From the NCBI RefSeq assembly GCF_000411295.1, contig NZ_KE150423.1, forward strand, positions 62,001 to 126,000: a DNA stretch of 64,000 nt, written 5' to 3'. How positions within the stretch are numbered: the first letter of the stretch is position 1; the number at the start of each line of letters is the position of its first letter. The DNA comes from Paenisporosarcina sp. HGH0030. Its GTDB lineage: Bacteria; Bacillota; Bacilli; Bacillales_A; Planococcaceae. The position numbers and the translations under genes are program-made. A model generated the notes under the pieces. It did not search any database, was not told the origin of the DNA, and was given only the letters and a program-made list of their open reading frames with translations. Positions 24,927-34,189 of the stretch are shown piece after piece.

Positions 24927-27900
24927 ATGAAGAGGGAAAAAATCAGTAAGATTTTTACAGGAACGCTCAGAAAAAAGTTTAGTAAGAGACAAGCAAAGAA
25001 AGTATTTTCGCTCTTTGCGTTAAGTGTAATGCTATTAAACATTGCATTACCTCAGGCTTTAACACATGTACATGCTGAAACTAAACCAAATCAGCAAATT
25101 TTATCCAGTGAAACCTTTAATGCAAAAGAAGTAAATCGTATTCTTGACGGGCTTACTCCTGAGCAAAAAGCAAACATTAATAAGCTCACTGGAGCAGATA
25201 ACGCTCAAAAAATCCATGTGGACCAAAAAGATTTACGTAGTTCAAAAAATATTAACGTGATTGTTCAATTTAAAGAAGACCCAGCTAAGATACAAATCAT
25301 TAAGAAATCGTTGGCTAAAGGTGGAGCAACTGTAGATAGTAAAGCTTTTGCAAGCGAATATTCCGACGCACAAAAAAAAGTTGAAGATTCTCATGCTAAA
25401 TTTAAAAGCTTTGTGAATACGCAGCCTAAAACGCAAATAATTGGCGGGAAATCTGTTAAAACGGCTATGAGTATTACGCGAGAATATTCAGAAGCATTTA
25501 ATGGAGTAGCTTTATCACTACCTGCAAAATTAGTTGAAAATATTGTCGAAAATCCAGAAGTTGCTTCTGTTTGGTCTCAAGTAGAATATACGGTTGCAGA
25601 AGGATCTACTCCAAAAGCTTTAGAGACAAGTGAGTCTGTAGGCAAGCCTACAACAGGGCTTTCTTTATTAGGATTAGATAAACTTCAAGCTGAGGGTCAT
25701 ACAGGTATTATTAAATCAGGTCCTCGTGCAGGCCAAAAAGTTAAGGTCGGTGTATTGGATACTGGTATTGACTACAACCACCCTGATTTAAAGGCTGTAT
25801 ATAAAGGTGGACATGACTTAGTCAATAATGCAGGATTCGATGCAAATGGAAATGTCATTTATGTGGATGACCATGATCCAATGGAAACAAATTATGAAGA
25901 TTGGGTAGCTGCTAAGGCGAATCCTAATCCAGTTGTTGGACCACCTCCTGCAGATTATAAACAGTATATTACATCTCATGGATCTCACGTTTCAGGGACT
26001 ATAGCTGCAAATACGACAAATAATAACGACGTTTATTCAGCAAATGGTGTAGCGCCAGATGTGGACCTTTATGGTTATCGTGTACTAGGACCAGGTGGAC
26101 GTGGCACAACAGACTCCGTATTGAACGGTATTGATCAAGCAGTTAAGGATGATATGGATGTCATCAATCTTTCGCTTGGTGCAACGATTAATGATCCACT
26201 TTACCCAACCAGTATAGCTATTAACAATGCTACCTTAGCTGGTGTTGTGTGTGATGTTGCAGCAGGTAATAGTGGTCCAGGTGCAGCTACTGTAGGCTCA
26301 CCAGGAACTTCTGCACTGGCGATAACGGTTGGTGCAAGTACGATTCCTGGAGATATTCCAGTGATGACCTTAAAGAACGGCGCAACTTCCTATCAAGCTC
26401 GTTTGTTTGGTAAAACCTTCGCACAAGCAGACGATGCATTTAAAGGACAATCATTCCCAATTGTTGATGTCGGCTTAGGTAGTGCGGCAGATTACAATGG
26501 TTTAGATATGTCTGGTAAAATTGCTCTTGTGAAACGTGGTGGAGAGTTTTTACAGACTAAAATGGCAAATGCTAAAAAAGCCGGCGTTGCAGGTATGATT
26601 ATTTGGAACAATAGTGCCGATGCAGATAACCAAGGTTATATAACAAGCTTCTTAGGCGTTAGCATGGATAATGTTTATTCTGTTTCATTGACTCAAGCGC
26701 AGGGACAAGCTCTTTCTGATGCCATCTATAAGGATCCTAAATCAGCAACGATTACGTTCCCAGATACACTTGATGCGCCGATCGCAAAGAAAGGCGACGA
26801 GTTGGCAAACTTTAGCTCAACGGGGCCGGTAAAAGATTGGACAATCAAGCCAGATGTTGTAGCGCCTGGTGTTGACATTTCGTCTACCGTTCCATATGAC
26901 GTTTGGGAGCCACAAGACGGAGTAAGTGTAGAAAATAGAGATTATAAGTATGCTTATGAATTAATGTCCGGGACTTCAATGGCAACGCCTCACGTTGCAG
27001 GTATTTCAGCATTGATTTTAGCTGCAAATCCAGAATATACTCCGGCAGATGTTAAGTCGGCATTAATGAATACAGCAAAGGATATTAACACAGATTCAAA
27101 GACTTATAGCGTATACCAAGTCGGTGCTGGACGTGTTGATCCTGCACGTGCGATAAAAGAGGATGTAAAAATCCAAGTTTTAGATAAAGCATATACCGTT
27201 GATTCAGATTCATCTACGCTAAGTCAAATTGATAACCTTACAGGAAGTATGTTCTTTGGCTTTAAAGGTAGAGGAGAAGGCGCAACGAACGGCTCTGATG
27301 ATGTGATTTCATCAAAAGACTTTAATATAACTAATCAAGGAACTAGCAGTAAAACATTTAATGTAAGTACACAATTTATTTCAACAAAATTTGCTGGATC
27401 AAATAAAGTAGGTCCTGGCACAGGAAATGATGTCAAAATTGATTTTTCTACCGGTGGTACAAAAGTGTCATCCATTAATGTTGACGGTGGTAGCAGTGTT
27501 AAAACCGAAGCGAAAATTACGGTTCCGTCAAACGCATTAGAGGGCACTTATGAGGGTTATATTTACCTGGTAAATGCGGCGAACTCATCGGAATCATATC
27601 GTATTCCATTCACTATTACCGTTGCGGAAAAAGGAATTGATACTTTTAAAGTTGATTATAAGGCAATGACAATGCCAGGTGGAGCTGCTGGATATCGCTT
27701 CTCCATTAATAGTTCAATGGAAAACTTCTATATTGTATTAAAAGATAAGAATGGAAATTATTTGGGCGTAGCTAACACATTAAATGATGCAAGTTGGCTT
27801 TCCCCAGGTGTACAATACGGACCATATATAACGCTTTTTAATGGACAATATCTACCATTTACAAAGCCATATGAGGGCTCATTGGATCAATCCGGAATAG

Positions 27901-30900
27901 CAACAAAGACCGAATCTATTAAAGAGGGCGCATATTCCCTTGAAATGATTATGACTGATGAAGCTGGAAAACGTTACACAGCAGAAGAAACAGTCTATGT
28001 AGACAGTACGCCGCCAACCATCAACATGGACAGCGATTCAAAGCCTGGGATCTATGAAATCGACCCTACAGGCTACTCACCTGGACAAGAGATTAAAGGA
28101 TTTTATGGTTCAGTCTACGATTCTAACATCGATGTTATGAAAAATAATGGTGAAACTTCGGTGCTAAGTCCTAAAGATGGTAGGACACCTGTTCCTGTAG
28201 ATCAAGCATTGAACACGGTTACTGGCTACCAAGATAGTTATTTCCCAACTGTATTCTTTGATACAGATGAGAAAGGTCGTTTCCATTTTGGAATTACTCC
28301 TGAGGACTTAACTTCAAAATTCGGAAGCGCATTTTGGATTTATCCAAGTGATTATTCTGGGTCAGGTGATTCAGATATAACTAAACAGGAATATTATTTT
28401 ATCAAAAAAGGTACCCCATATTTAACACTTACATCTTCTGGAGGTGTTGATGCAGGTCAAGGTAACGAAGATAAGGTTGTAATTGATGCGAATAAACCGT
28501 TCAAAACGACAATCGCAACGAAAAATGGATTAGGAATGTCAGGCGGTAAAATTACTCTCAATGATGCGGGTGTTTACGCTTTTAGCAATATTAGATTGAC
28601 AGATGAGTATAAAAACTATCTAATCAGCAAAGGGATTGACCCTACTAAGGTTCTAACTGTAGGTGAGCCGTATGCTCATCCAGTCTATCAAATCGGTAAA
28701 AACATTGATGTGACAATATCTGGCATTGGTCCAGAGGGTGCTCTTGACCATGATATGAATATTTTTGAAGCGGATGTGACTTTTACAAGCGAAGATCCAA
28801 TTGTTGGACCAAAAGAGTTCCCACTATTACAAGCTAATTTAACCTTGTCAGGTGAGAATTCGAAAGTGACGTGGTTCCCAACCAATGTACCTTATTTACG
28901 ACAGTCAACATCCCTGCTTAGAGGTCGTTTGGCGGCAGAATCTTTCGCAAGAAACAATGTAAACAATCAATATCCTCAATTCACAGTGGATTCAGGTGCG
29001 AAGGTAACTGTCAAAGATGATAAGGGTAAAACATTTACAACAGATAGCCCTACAACTCCAAATAATACAATGGCGTATGCTTTTATCAACCCGTATTATG
29101 CCGTGACGATGGATGTAAGTAATTCACCATATTCTGTCGAAGCGAATGTACCAGGTCACTTCAAGGGATATGGGCAAACACCAGTCATTGGTCAAAATAA
29201 ATTTGGATATCAATCAGGAACTGTAAAAGATCTCCCAGGTCTTTTCCCGATTCTTTTAGGTGGAGATTTCAATGAGGATAACGTCATCGACATGAAGGAT
29301 TTGACGGATGAAATCAATGTTTATTATCAATATAAGAACCTAAATACACCTAGTAATCCGGCCAATACGTTAGCCAACAAAACGGCATTCCTTAACAGCA
29401 ACAGAAATGCTGATATTTATTGGATAAAACCAGGATCTCCCGGTTATGGAATTGATTATAATGACTTCTATTTCATCTTCAAAAACTTTGGTAAACAAAA
29501 TCAAAATGCGATTGATGCAGGGTTAACGGTTCCAACCGCCCAAATGACGGTGGATCAAGATGTGACCATTACGACTCAGTATGGCGGATCCATCACGTTA
29601 AATGCGGGAGACACACTACAACAAGTCATGAAAAAGCTAAATTTTGCAGGACCAAAACAAAAAACGTTAGAAACGACCATTCCAAAGTTACAAGACTTAC
29701 AAAATGGTGCGACAGTTTCCGTCATCCCATTTAGCGATGTGTTCGTAGATGATGTGGTATGGAGAAAAGCGATTACAAAAGTTATGCTCGGTTCAACCGA
29801 TGTAACAAGTGCAGTAAATATTAAAGAAGCGTATACGTATCGTGACCAAAATGGTGCAACACAGACTATGCCTTCTAAAATTACGTTACCTGGTTCTTTA
29901 TTCACGACGGCAGCTAATTACACAGTTACAGTTAAGGCTGCTGACTATCAAGATGTAACTACTAGCTTTACGGTTTCGGCGGAACAAATTCTGACGCCTA
30001 CGATTCCTTTGGTTACCGACCCGCAAAAAGCGCATGTAGGTAAAGATTTAACCTTAACCTTCGAAGATGATGCTAATTGGCGAAATGGGATTGATAAAAT
30101 CGTAGTTAAGACGTTAAACTACCCAGCGGGTGTAACGATCCTTGATAAGACAAATCCAAGTAATATTATTGATTTGACAGATGGCAGTGGTAACAAATAT
30201 TACGATATAAGCGTACCAGGAAAAATTACATTTAAGGCAGATTTATTTAAGACGAATGCATCACCTGTTGGTCCTTCTTCGGCAATAAATCCTAGTGGAA
30301 CGAACTGGTTGCCTCAGTTGTATAAGTTTGAAATCAACTCAACAGGTGTAGATAATACGATCTACCCGCTTAAAGCGGTAGGAGTAGATTCAAACGGCAG
30401 TGCTGCACAGGCCCTTGGATTTGGCATTACTTTTGATAGTCAAGGTGGTGCTCCAGTTGACTCAGTAGCGGTTGGGTACAGAGCAGATAGAACAAAGGTT
30501 GGTAATGAGCTTATATACAATAATATTGGTAACTTCATTAATCCAAGTAGTACAAGACCAGGATATAAATTTATCGGTTGGTTTAAAGATTCAGCAGGTA
30601 CAAGTTATTGGGCCACAAGTGAGACTCTAAATGCAGATCAAACTGTCTATGCTAAATGGCAAATGGACTTTACACAAAGCTATTCACCTGTTGATGTAAC
30701 GAAACCCAATGGTATCAAGTTCGACAGTACAAGTGGAGCTAACGGAACTGGTTGGGTGCTTGGTGAAGGAGATCTTAAAATCAACATTCCAGATTATGCA
30801 ACTAACATTCCTTGGTTAACAAATAAGGATAAAATTGCTAAAATCGATGCAACTTATTATAAAATCAAGAGTGATGGAACAACGGAAGATAAACCTACAA

Positions 30901-33461
30901 CTTATACGTTAGATCCAAGCACATATGAAATGTCAACTAACGATAGAATTGGAACGCTTTCATTTACGACAGCGACTGAAAGTTATGCTACTGGACATCC
31001 AAATGAAAAGTTTGCTTTTAGTGAAGCACCAAGTATATCGAATGGACAAATTAAAGGTTACAAGTTAATAGTGACAGCAACAACTGGTGAAACGATTGAG
31101 ATTCCGGATGTTAAACTAGGTTACAGAAGCCACATTGACTTAAACGGCGGAACGTTAAAGAATTCAAATGATTTATATTTGGCTGATGTATTAATCAATG
31201 GAAAAGCTACTTCACCTAATATGCAAACAGCTGGTTCTCATGTAACTAATGGACTATTATCGCTAAGCGATAAACTCTATTTGGACCGTGAAAACTCAAG
31301 TGATAAGGTTGTTGATTTTTCAAAAAATGGTAGCTTAACAGATAATGCAACTTACTATTTAGGTTGGATTAAAACTCCTCCTACCGTTTTGAAAGATACA
31401 GTTGGAAACATTGTAGGTAGTGATATTACTTTAACATTTACGGATGATGGAACATGGAAAAATAATATCAAACAAGTGAAGATTGGTTCAAAAGAATTAG
31501 TTTTAGATAAGGATTATACGATTACAAATAGCTCCATTACGCTAAACCATGACTTATTTACAGCAGGACAAAAGGTCAATGTGATGATTGTTTCTGAAGG
31601 TTATGCGGATGCAATCGTTACGGATCAGGTTATAGGATATAAAGTAACATTTGAATCAAATAGCGGAGATCCTGTACCGTCTCAAATCGTAGATCGAAGT
31701 GCAACGAAGCCGATCGATCCAACAAAAGTCGGCTATAAGTTCTACGATTGGTATACAGATCAAAATTTAACAATACCATATGATTTTGCAAGCATTGTGA
31801 CAAAACCAATTACGCTTTATGCTAAATATGCTTTAGTAGGTTCTCTTGTACTAACAGATACTACAGATAACGCTCTTGGAAACGATATTACACTTGAATT
31901 CATTGATTCTGAGTGGGCAAATTCTATTTCGAGAATTAAGGTTGGTGCAGTTACTGTAGATGGAACGAAATTCAAAGTAGATATGGCTGCACATACGATT
32001 ACATTGGATAAGAGTGTCTTCACAAAAACTGGAGAATTCACTATCAATATTAGCGCAACTGATTATGCAGATGTAACCGTAACCCAAAAAGTAGTGAATG
32101 GATATAATGTGCATTTCGAAGTGAAAGATAATGCTCCATTTGAAGTAAAAGACCAAATTGTAGCACGCAGAATAACAGCACCGACTGTTTATGGTTATGA
32201 TTTAGCTTGGTTCGCAGATGAAGCATATACAATTCCTTGGGATTTCACGAGCTCGATCTATTCTGCAAAAACACTTTATGGAAAATGGTCACCTACTAAA
32301 TTCACTGTTATTTTTGATGGTCAAGATGGTGGCTTAGTACAGACTAAGACAGCAGAATATAATACAACAATCACAGCGCCTACAGCGACAACAAGACCTG
32401 GTTATACTTTTGTTGGTTGGTATAAGGATGCTGCAGGGCAAACTGCTTGGAATTTTGCGACAGATAAAGTAAGAGAAAACACCGTTCTTTATGCGAAATG
32501 GAGTATCAACTCGTATGCAGTATCATTCGATAGCCAGGGTGGAAGTGCAGTAGATTCTAAAACAGCAATCTTTAATACTACTGTTGGAGAACCAACAGCA
32601 CCAACAAGAAAAGGATACACATTTGCTGGTTGGTATAAAGATGCTGCAGGTCAAGTAGCATGGAATTTTGCAACAGATAAAGTGACAGGTAATGTAACGC
32701 TTTACGCAAAATGGTTACTAAATAGTCCAGTTATTAATCCAATCGATGACAATGATACAAAGATTTCAGGAACGACTGTAGCAAATACAACGATCACTGT
32801 AAAAATCGGTAGTGTTGTCATTGCAACAGGAAAAGCTGATTCTAATGGGAAATTTAGTATCAAGATTAAACAACTAAAAGCAGGTACAGAGTTATCTGTA
32901 TATGCTATAGATAAAACTGGAATTCAAAGTGCGGATACAAAAGTCAAAGTTTTAGATCGTAAAGCACCAAATAATCCGAGTGTCAACAAGGTTGATAATA
33001 ATGATACAGTTGTAACTGGTAAGGCAGAATCTGGAGCTATGGTTACAGTTAAAAGTGGTAAGACAGTAATAGGAACTGCAAAAGCAACTTCTAAAGGAGC
33101 TTTCTCAACAAAAATAGCTGTTCAAAAAGCAGGCACAAAGTTAGTAATCACAGCTAAAGATAGTGCTGGAAATGTGAGTACAAGTGTGACAATAACTGTT
33201 TCAGATGTTGTTGCACCAAGCAAGCCAACGGTTAATAAAGTAGATGATAACGATACAAAGGTAACAGGAAAAGCTGAAGCGAACTCAACTGTTAATGTGA
33301 AAGTAGGAAGTAAATCTCTTGGCGCAGCTACTGCTGATTCAAAAGGGAACTATTCAGTTAAGATAAAAGTACAGAAAAAAGGAACTACAATTACTGTAAC
33401 TGCAAAGGATAAGGCAGGAAATAGTAGTCAAGCGGCAACGTTCAAGGTTGTAAAACATTAA
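24927..33461 (+). CDS. Giant secreted S8 subtilase 2 (2844 aa, multi-repeat)
   Basis: Very large secreted protease. Residues 1-51 form a long basic signal peptide ending VHA; an I9-like propeptide reaches about 230. The triad is Asp278 (LDTGIDYNHPDLK), His351 (HGSHVSGTIAAN) and Ser684 (GTSMATPHVAGI), with a PA domain between. Then come Fn3-like parts, a cohesin-like region (about 1165-1290), a dockerin-like calcium motif (GGDFNEDNVIDMKDL, about 1446), four modules resembling the DUF1533/Shr hemoglobin-interacting fold (about 1600, 1690, 2165, 2315), InlB/Flg_new-type beta repeats ending YAKW (several between 1830 and 2600), and three C-terminal Ig-like repeats starting NKVDDNDT-like. An extracellular or surface adhesive protease; substrate unknown. 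Confidence 0.88.
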   Translation: MKREKISKIFTGTLRKKFSKRQAKKVFSLFALSVMLLNIALPQALTHVHAETKPNQQILSSETFNAKEVNRILDGLTPEQKANINKLTGADNAQKIHVDQKDLRSSKNINVIVQFKEDPAKIQIIKKSLAKGGATVDSKAFASEYSDAQKKVEDSHAKFKSFVNTQPKTQIIGGKSVKTAMSITREYSEAFNGVALSLPAKLVENIVENPEVASVWSQVEYTVAEGSTPKALETSESVGKPTTGLSLLGLDKLQAEGHTGIIKSGPRAGQKVKVGVLDTGIDYNHPDLKAVYKGGHDLVNNAGFDANGNVIYVDDHDPMETNYEDWVAAKANPNPVVGPPPADYKQYITSHGSHVSGTIAANTTNNNDVYSANGVAPDVDLYGYRVLGPGGRGTTDSVLNGIDQAVKDDMDVINLSLGATINDPLYPTSIAINNATLAGVVCDVAAGNSGPGAATVGSPGTSALAITVGASTIPGDIPVMTLKNGATSYQARLFGKTFAQADDAFKGQSFPIVDVGLGSAADYNGLDMSGKIALVKRGGEFLQTKMANAKKAGVAGMIIWNNSADADNQGYITSFLGVSMDNVYSVSLTQAQGQALSDAIYKDPKSATITFPDTLDAPIAKKGDELANFSSTGPVKDWTIKPDVVAPGVDISSTVPYDVWEPQDGVSVENRDYKYAYELMSGTSMATPHVAGISALILAANPEYTPADVKSALMNTAKDINTDSKTYSVYQVGAGRVDPARAIKEDVKIQVLDKAYTVDSDSSTLSQIDNLTGSMFFGFKGRGEGATNGSDDVISSKDFNITNQGTSSKTFNVSTQFISTKFAGSNKVGPGTGNDVKIDFSTGGTKVSSINVDGGSSVKTEAKITVPSNALEGTYEGYIYLVNAANSSESYRIPFTITVAEKGIDTFKVDYKAMTMPGGAAGYRFSINSSMENFYIVLKDKNGNYLGVANTLNDASWLSPGVQYGPYITLFNGQYLPFTKPYEGSLDQSGIATKTESIKEGAYSLEMIMTDEAGKRYTAEETVYVDSTPPTINMDSDSKPGIYEIDPTGYSPGQEIKGFYGSVYDSNIDVMKNNGETSVLSPKDGRTPVPVDQALNTVTGYQDSYFPTVFFDTDEKGRFHFGITPEDLTSKFGSAFWIYPSDYSGSGDSDITKQEYYFIKKGTPYLTLTSSGGVDAGQGNEDKVVIDANKPFKTTIATKNGLGMSGGKITLNDAGVYAFSNIRLTDEYKNYLISKGIDPTKVLTVGEPYAHPVYQIGKNIDVTISGIGPEGALDHDMNIFEADVTFTSEDPIVGPKEFPLLQANLTLSGENSKVTWFPTNVPYLRQSTSLLRGRLAAESFARNNVNNQYPQFTVDSGAKVTVKDDKGKTFTTDSPTTPNNTMAYAFINPYYAVTMDVSNSPYSVEANVPGHFKGYGQTPVIGQNKFGYQSGTVKDLPGLFPILLGGDFNEDNVIDMKDLTDEINVYYQYKNLNTPSNPANTLANKTAFLNSNRNADIYWIKPGSPGYGIDYNDFYFIFKNFGKQNQNAIDAGLTVPTAQMTVDQDVTITTQYGGSITLNAGDTLQQVMKKLNFAGPKQKTLETTIPKLQDLQNGATVSVIPFSDVFVDDVVWRKAITKVMLGSTDVTSAVNIKEAYTYRDQNGATQTMPSKITLPGSLFTTAANYTVTVKAADYQDVTTSFTVSAEQILTPTIPLVTDPQKAHVGKDLTLTFEDDANWRNGIDKIVVKTLNYPAGVTILDKTNPSNIIDLTDGSGNKYYDISVPGKITFKADLFKTNASPVGPSSAINPSGTNWLPQLYKFEINSTGVDNTIYPLKAVGVDSNGSAAQALGFGITFDSQGGAPVDSVAVGYRADRTKVGNELIYNNIGNFINPSSTRPGYKFIGWFKDSAGTSYWATSETLNADQTVYAKWQMDFTQSYSPVDVTKPNGIKFDSTSGANGTGWVLGEGDLKINIPDYATNIPWLTNKDKIAKIDATYYKIKSDGTTEDKPTTYTLDPSTYEMSTNDRIGTLSFTTATESYATGHPNEKFAFSEAPSISNGQIKGYKLIVTATTGETIEIPDVKLGYRSHIDLNGGTLKNSNDLYLADVLINGKATSPNMQTAGSHVTNGLLSLSDKLYLDRENSSDKVVDFSKNGSLTDNATYYLGWIKTPPTVLKDTVGNIVGSDITLTFTDDGTWKNNIKQVKIGSKELVLDKDYTITNSSITLNHDLFTAGQKVNVMIVSEGYADAIVTDQVIGYKVTFESNSGDPVPSQIVDRSATKPIDPTKVGYKFYDWYTDQNLTIPYDFASIVTKPITLYAKYALVGSLVLTDTTDNALGNDITLEFIDSEWANSISRIKVGAVTVDGTKFKVDMAAHTITLDKSVFTKTGEFTINISATDYADVTVTQKVVNGYNVHFEVKDNAPFEVKDQIVARRITAPTVYGYDLAWFADEAYTIPWDFTSSIYSAKTLYGKWSPTKFTVIFDGQDGGLVQTKTAEYNTTITAPTATTRPGYTFVGWYKDAAGQTAWNFATDKVRENTVLYAKWSINSYAVSFDSQGGSAVDSKTAIFNTTVGEPTAPTRKGYTFAGWYKDAAGQVAWNFATDKVTGNVTLYAKWLLNSPVINPIDDNDTKISGTTVANTTITVKIGSVVIATGKADSNGKFSIKIKQLKAGTELSVYAIDKTGIQSADTKVKVLDRKAPNNPSVNKVDNNDTVVTGKAESGAMVTVKSGKTVIGTAKATSKGAFSTKIAVQKAGTKLVITAKDSAGNVSTSVTITVSDVVAPSKPTVNKVDDNDTKVTGKAEANSTVNVKVGSKSLGAATADSKGNYSVKIKVQKKGTTITVTAKDKAGNSSQAATFKVVKH

Positions 33462-33468
33462 ATCTAAT

Positions 33469-33503
33469 GAAAAAGTCAAGGGTTAATCCCTTGGCTTTTC
33501 ATT
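33469..33503 (+). terminator. Terminator after protease 2
   Basis: AAAAGTCAAGGG / CCCTTGGCTTTT stem with a 5-nt loop (one G-T pair), then CATTG. Confidence 0.8.
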
Positions 33504-33574
33504 GTAGACAAAAAATAAAGAAGCATTATTAAAAAACCCTTAATAGTCCACAAAATTTTACTACCACATACATT

Positions 33575-33712
33575 TCAAGGCTCTCATCGATTCTTCTATC
33601 GGATCTACAATATAACTCTGTTGTATTTTGTGAAGTGGAATAAGGTGATGGACATGAATAAAATCTTTCCCTAGTTCTCCATATGTGTTTTCAAAATTCA
33701 AATCACAAACTT
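33575..33712 (-). pseudogene. HNH endonuclease fragment
   Basis: The translated minus strand reads CDLNFENTYGELGKDF followed by IHVHHLIPLHKI and YIVDPIEES. This matches the core of McrA-like HNH nucleases (C..NF...YGE.GK.FI.VHH..PL......VDP), including the HH of the active site. The N-terminal half and the following zinc-binding PVCPNCH-like end are gone, and no start is present. It is a remnant in the gap between proteases 2 and 3. Confidence 0.7.
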
Positions 33713-33777
33713 GGTAAAGGAACATTTTCAGTGAAATTATCAAAAGTAAGTAAAGTAATAATAAAAAAACATTACAA

Positions 33778-33830
33778 GAAATTGATAAAGCTGGAAATAA
33801 AAGCAATGAAGTAAACCGTTATGTAACAAT
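33778..33830 (+). pseudogene. Fragment of an Ig-like repeat end
   Basis: The frame reads EIDKAGNKSNEVNRYVTI, matching the closing strand of the Ig-like repeats at the C-terminus of protease 2 (KDKAGNSSQ). It looks like the tail of a lost or truncated protease copy; the following hairpin at 33879-33916 would have been its terminator. Confidence 0.5.
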
Positions 33831-33878
33831 TAGGGTGGGGGTAGGTGGTTCAAATCCCTCACAGGTCATCATATCTGG

Positions 33879-33920
33879 AAGGCTGAAATTCTTGATCTAT
33901 CAAGGGTTTCAGCCTTTCTT
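33879..33920 (+). terminator. Hairpin terminator in protease 2-3 gap
   Basis: AAGGCTGAAA / TTTCAGCCTT with inner CTTGAT/ATCAAG and then TCTTC. It has no intact gene before it and fits the fragment at 33778. Confidence 0.75.
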
Positions 33921-34189
33921 CATGCCCGGTGCATGGTACCATTTCTATACGCAAAAGATGAATGATTAAATAAAAAGTTGTGGAGTAGTGCTTTTGTTTT
34001 ATTCTGGTATAGAACCAATAACAGCAAAATATACATCCTATGCTCAATTTTCTGAAAAGTATAAATATGGGATGATGAAAGACAGAATCGAGTTAACTAG
34101 TTTCATGGATTCTTCTTTAAAAGACTTGTTTGTAAAAAATATAAGTAAAGCTAGAAAAAAACAATTACAAAAGGACAAGGGGATGCGGT
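33915..34189 (+). repeat. Shared protease upstream region, copy 3
   Basis: Near-identical to 24655-24926 over its whole length, so a block including promoter, leader and ribosome site was duplicated. A 74-codon frame beginning GTG 33988 runs through into the protease start region; it has no ribosome site at usable spacing, so translation is doubtful. Confidence 0.85.

Noticed and set aside
33846-33874. Sequence resembling a tRNA T arm (GGTTCAAATCC)
   Set aside because: No acceptor, D or anticodon arm can be formed around it, and the flanks do not pair; probably chance or a tiny remnant.
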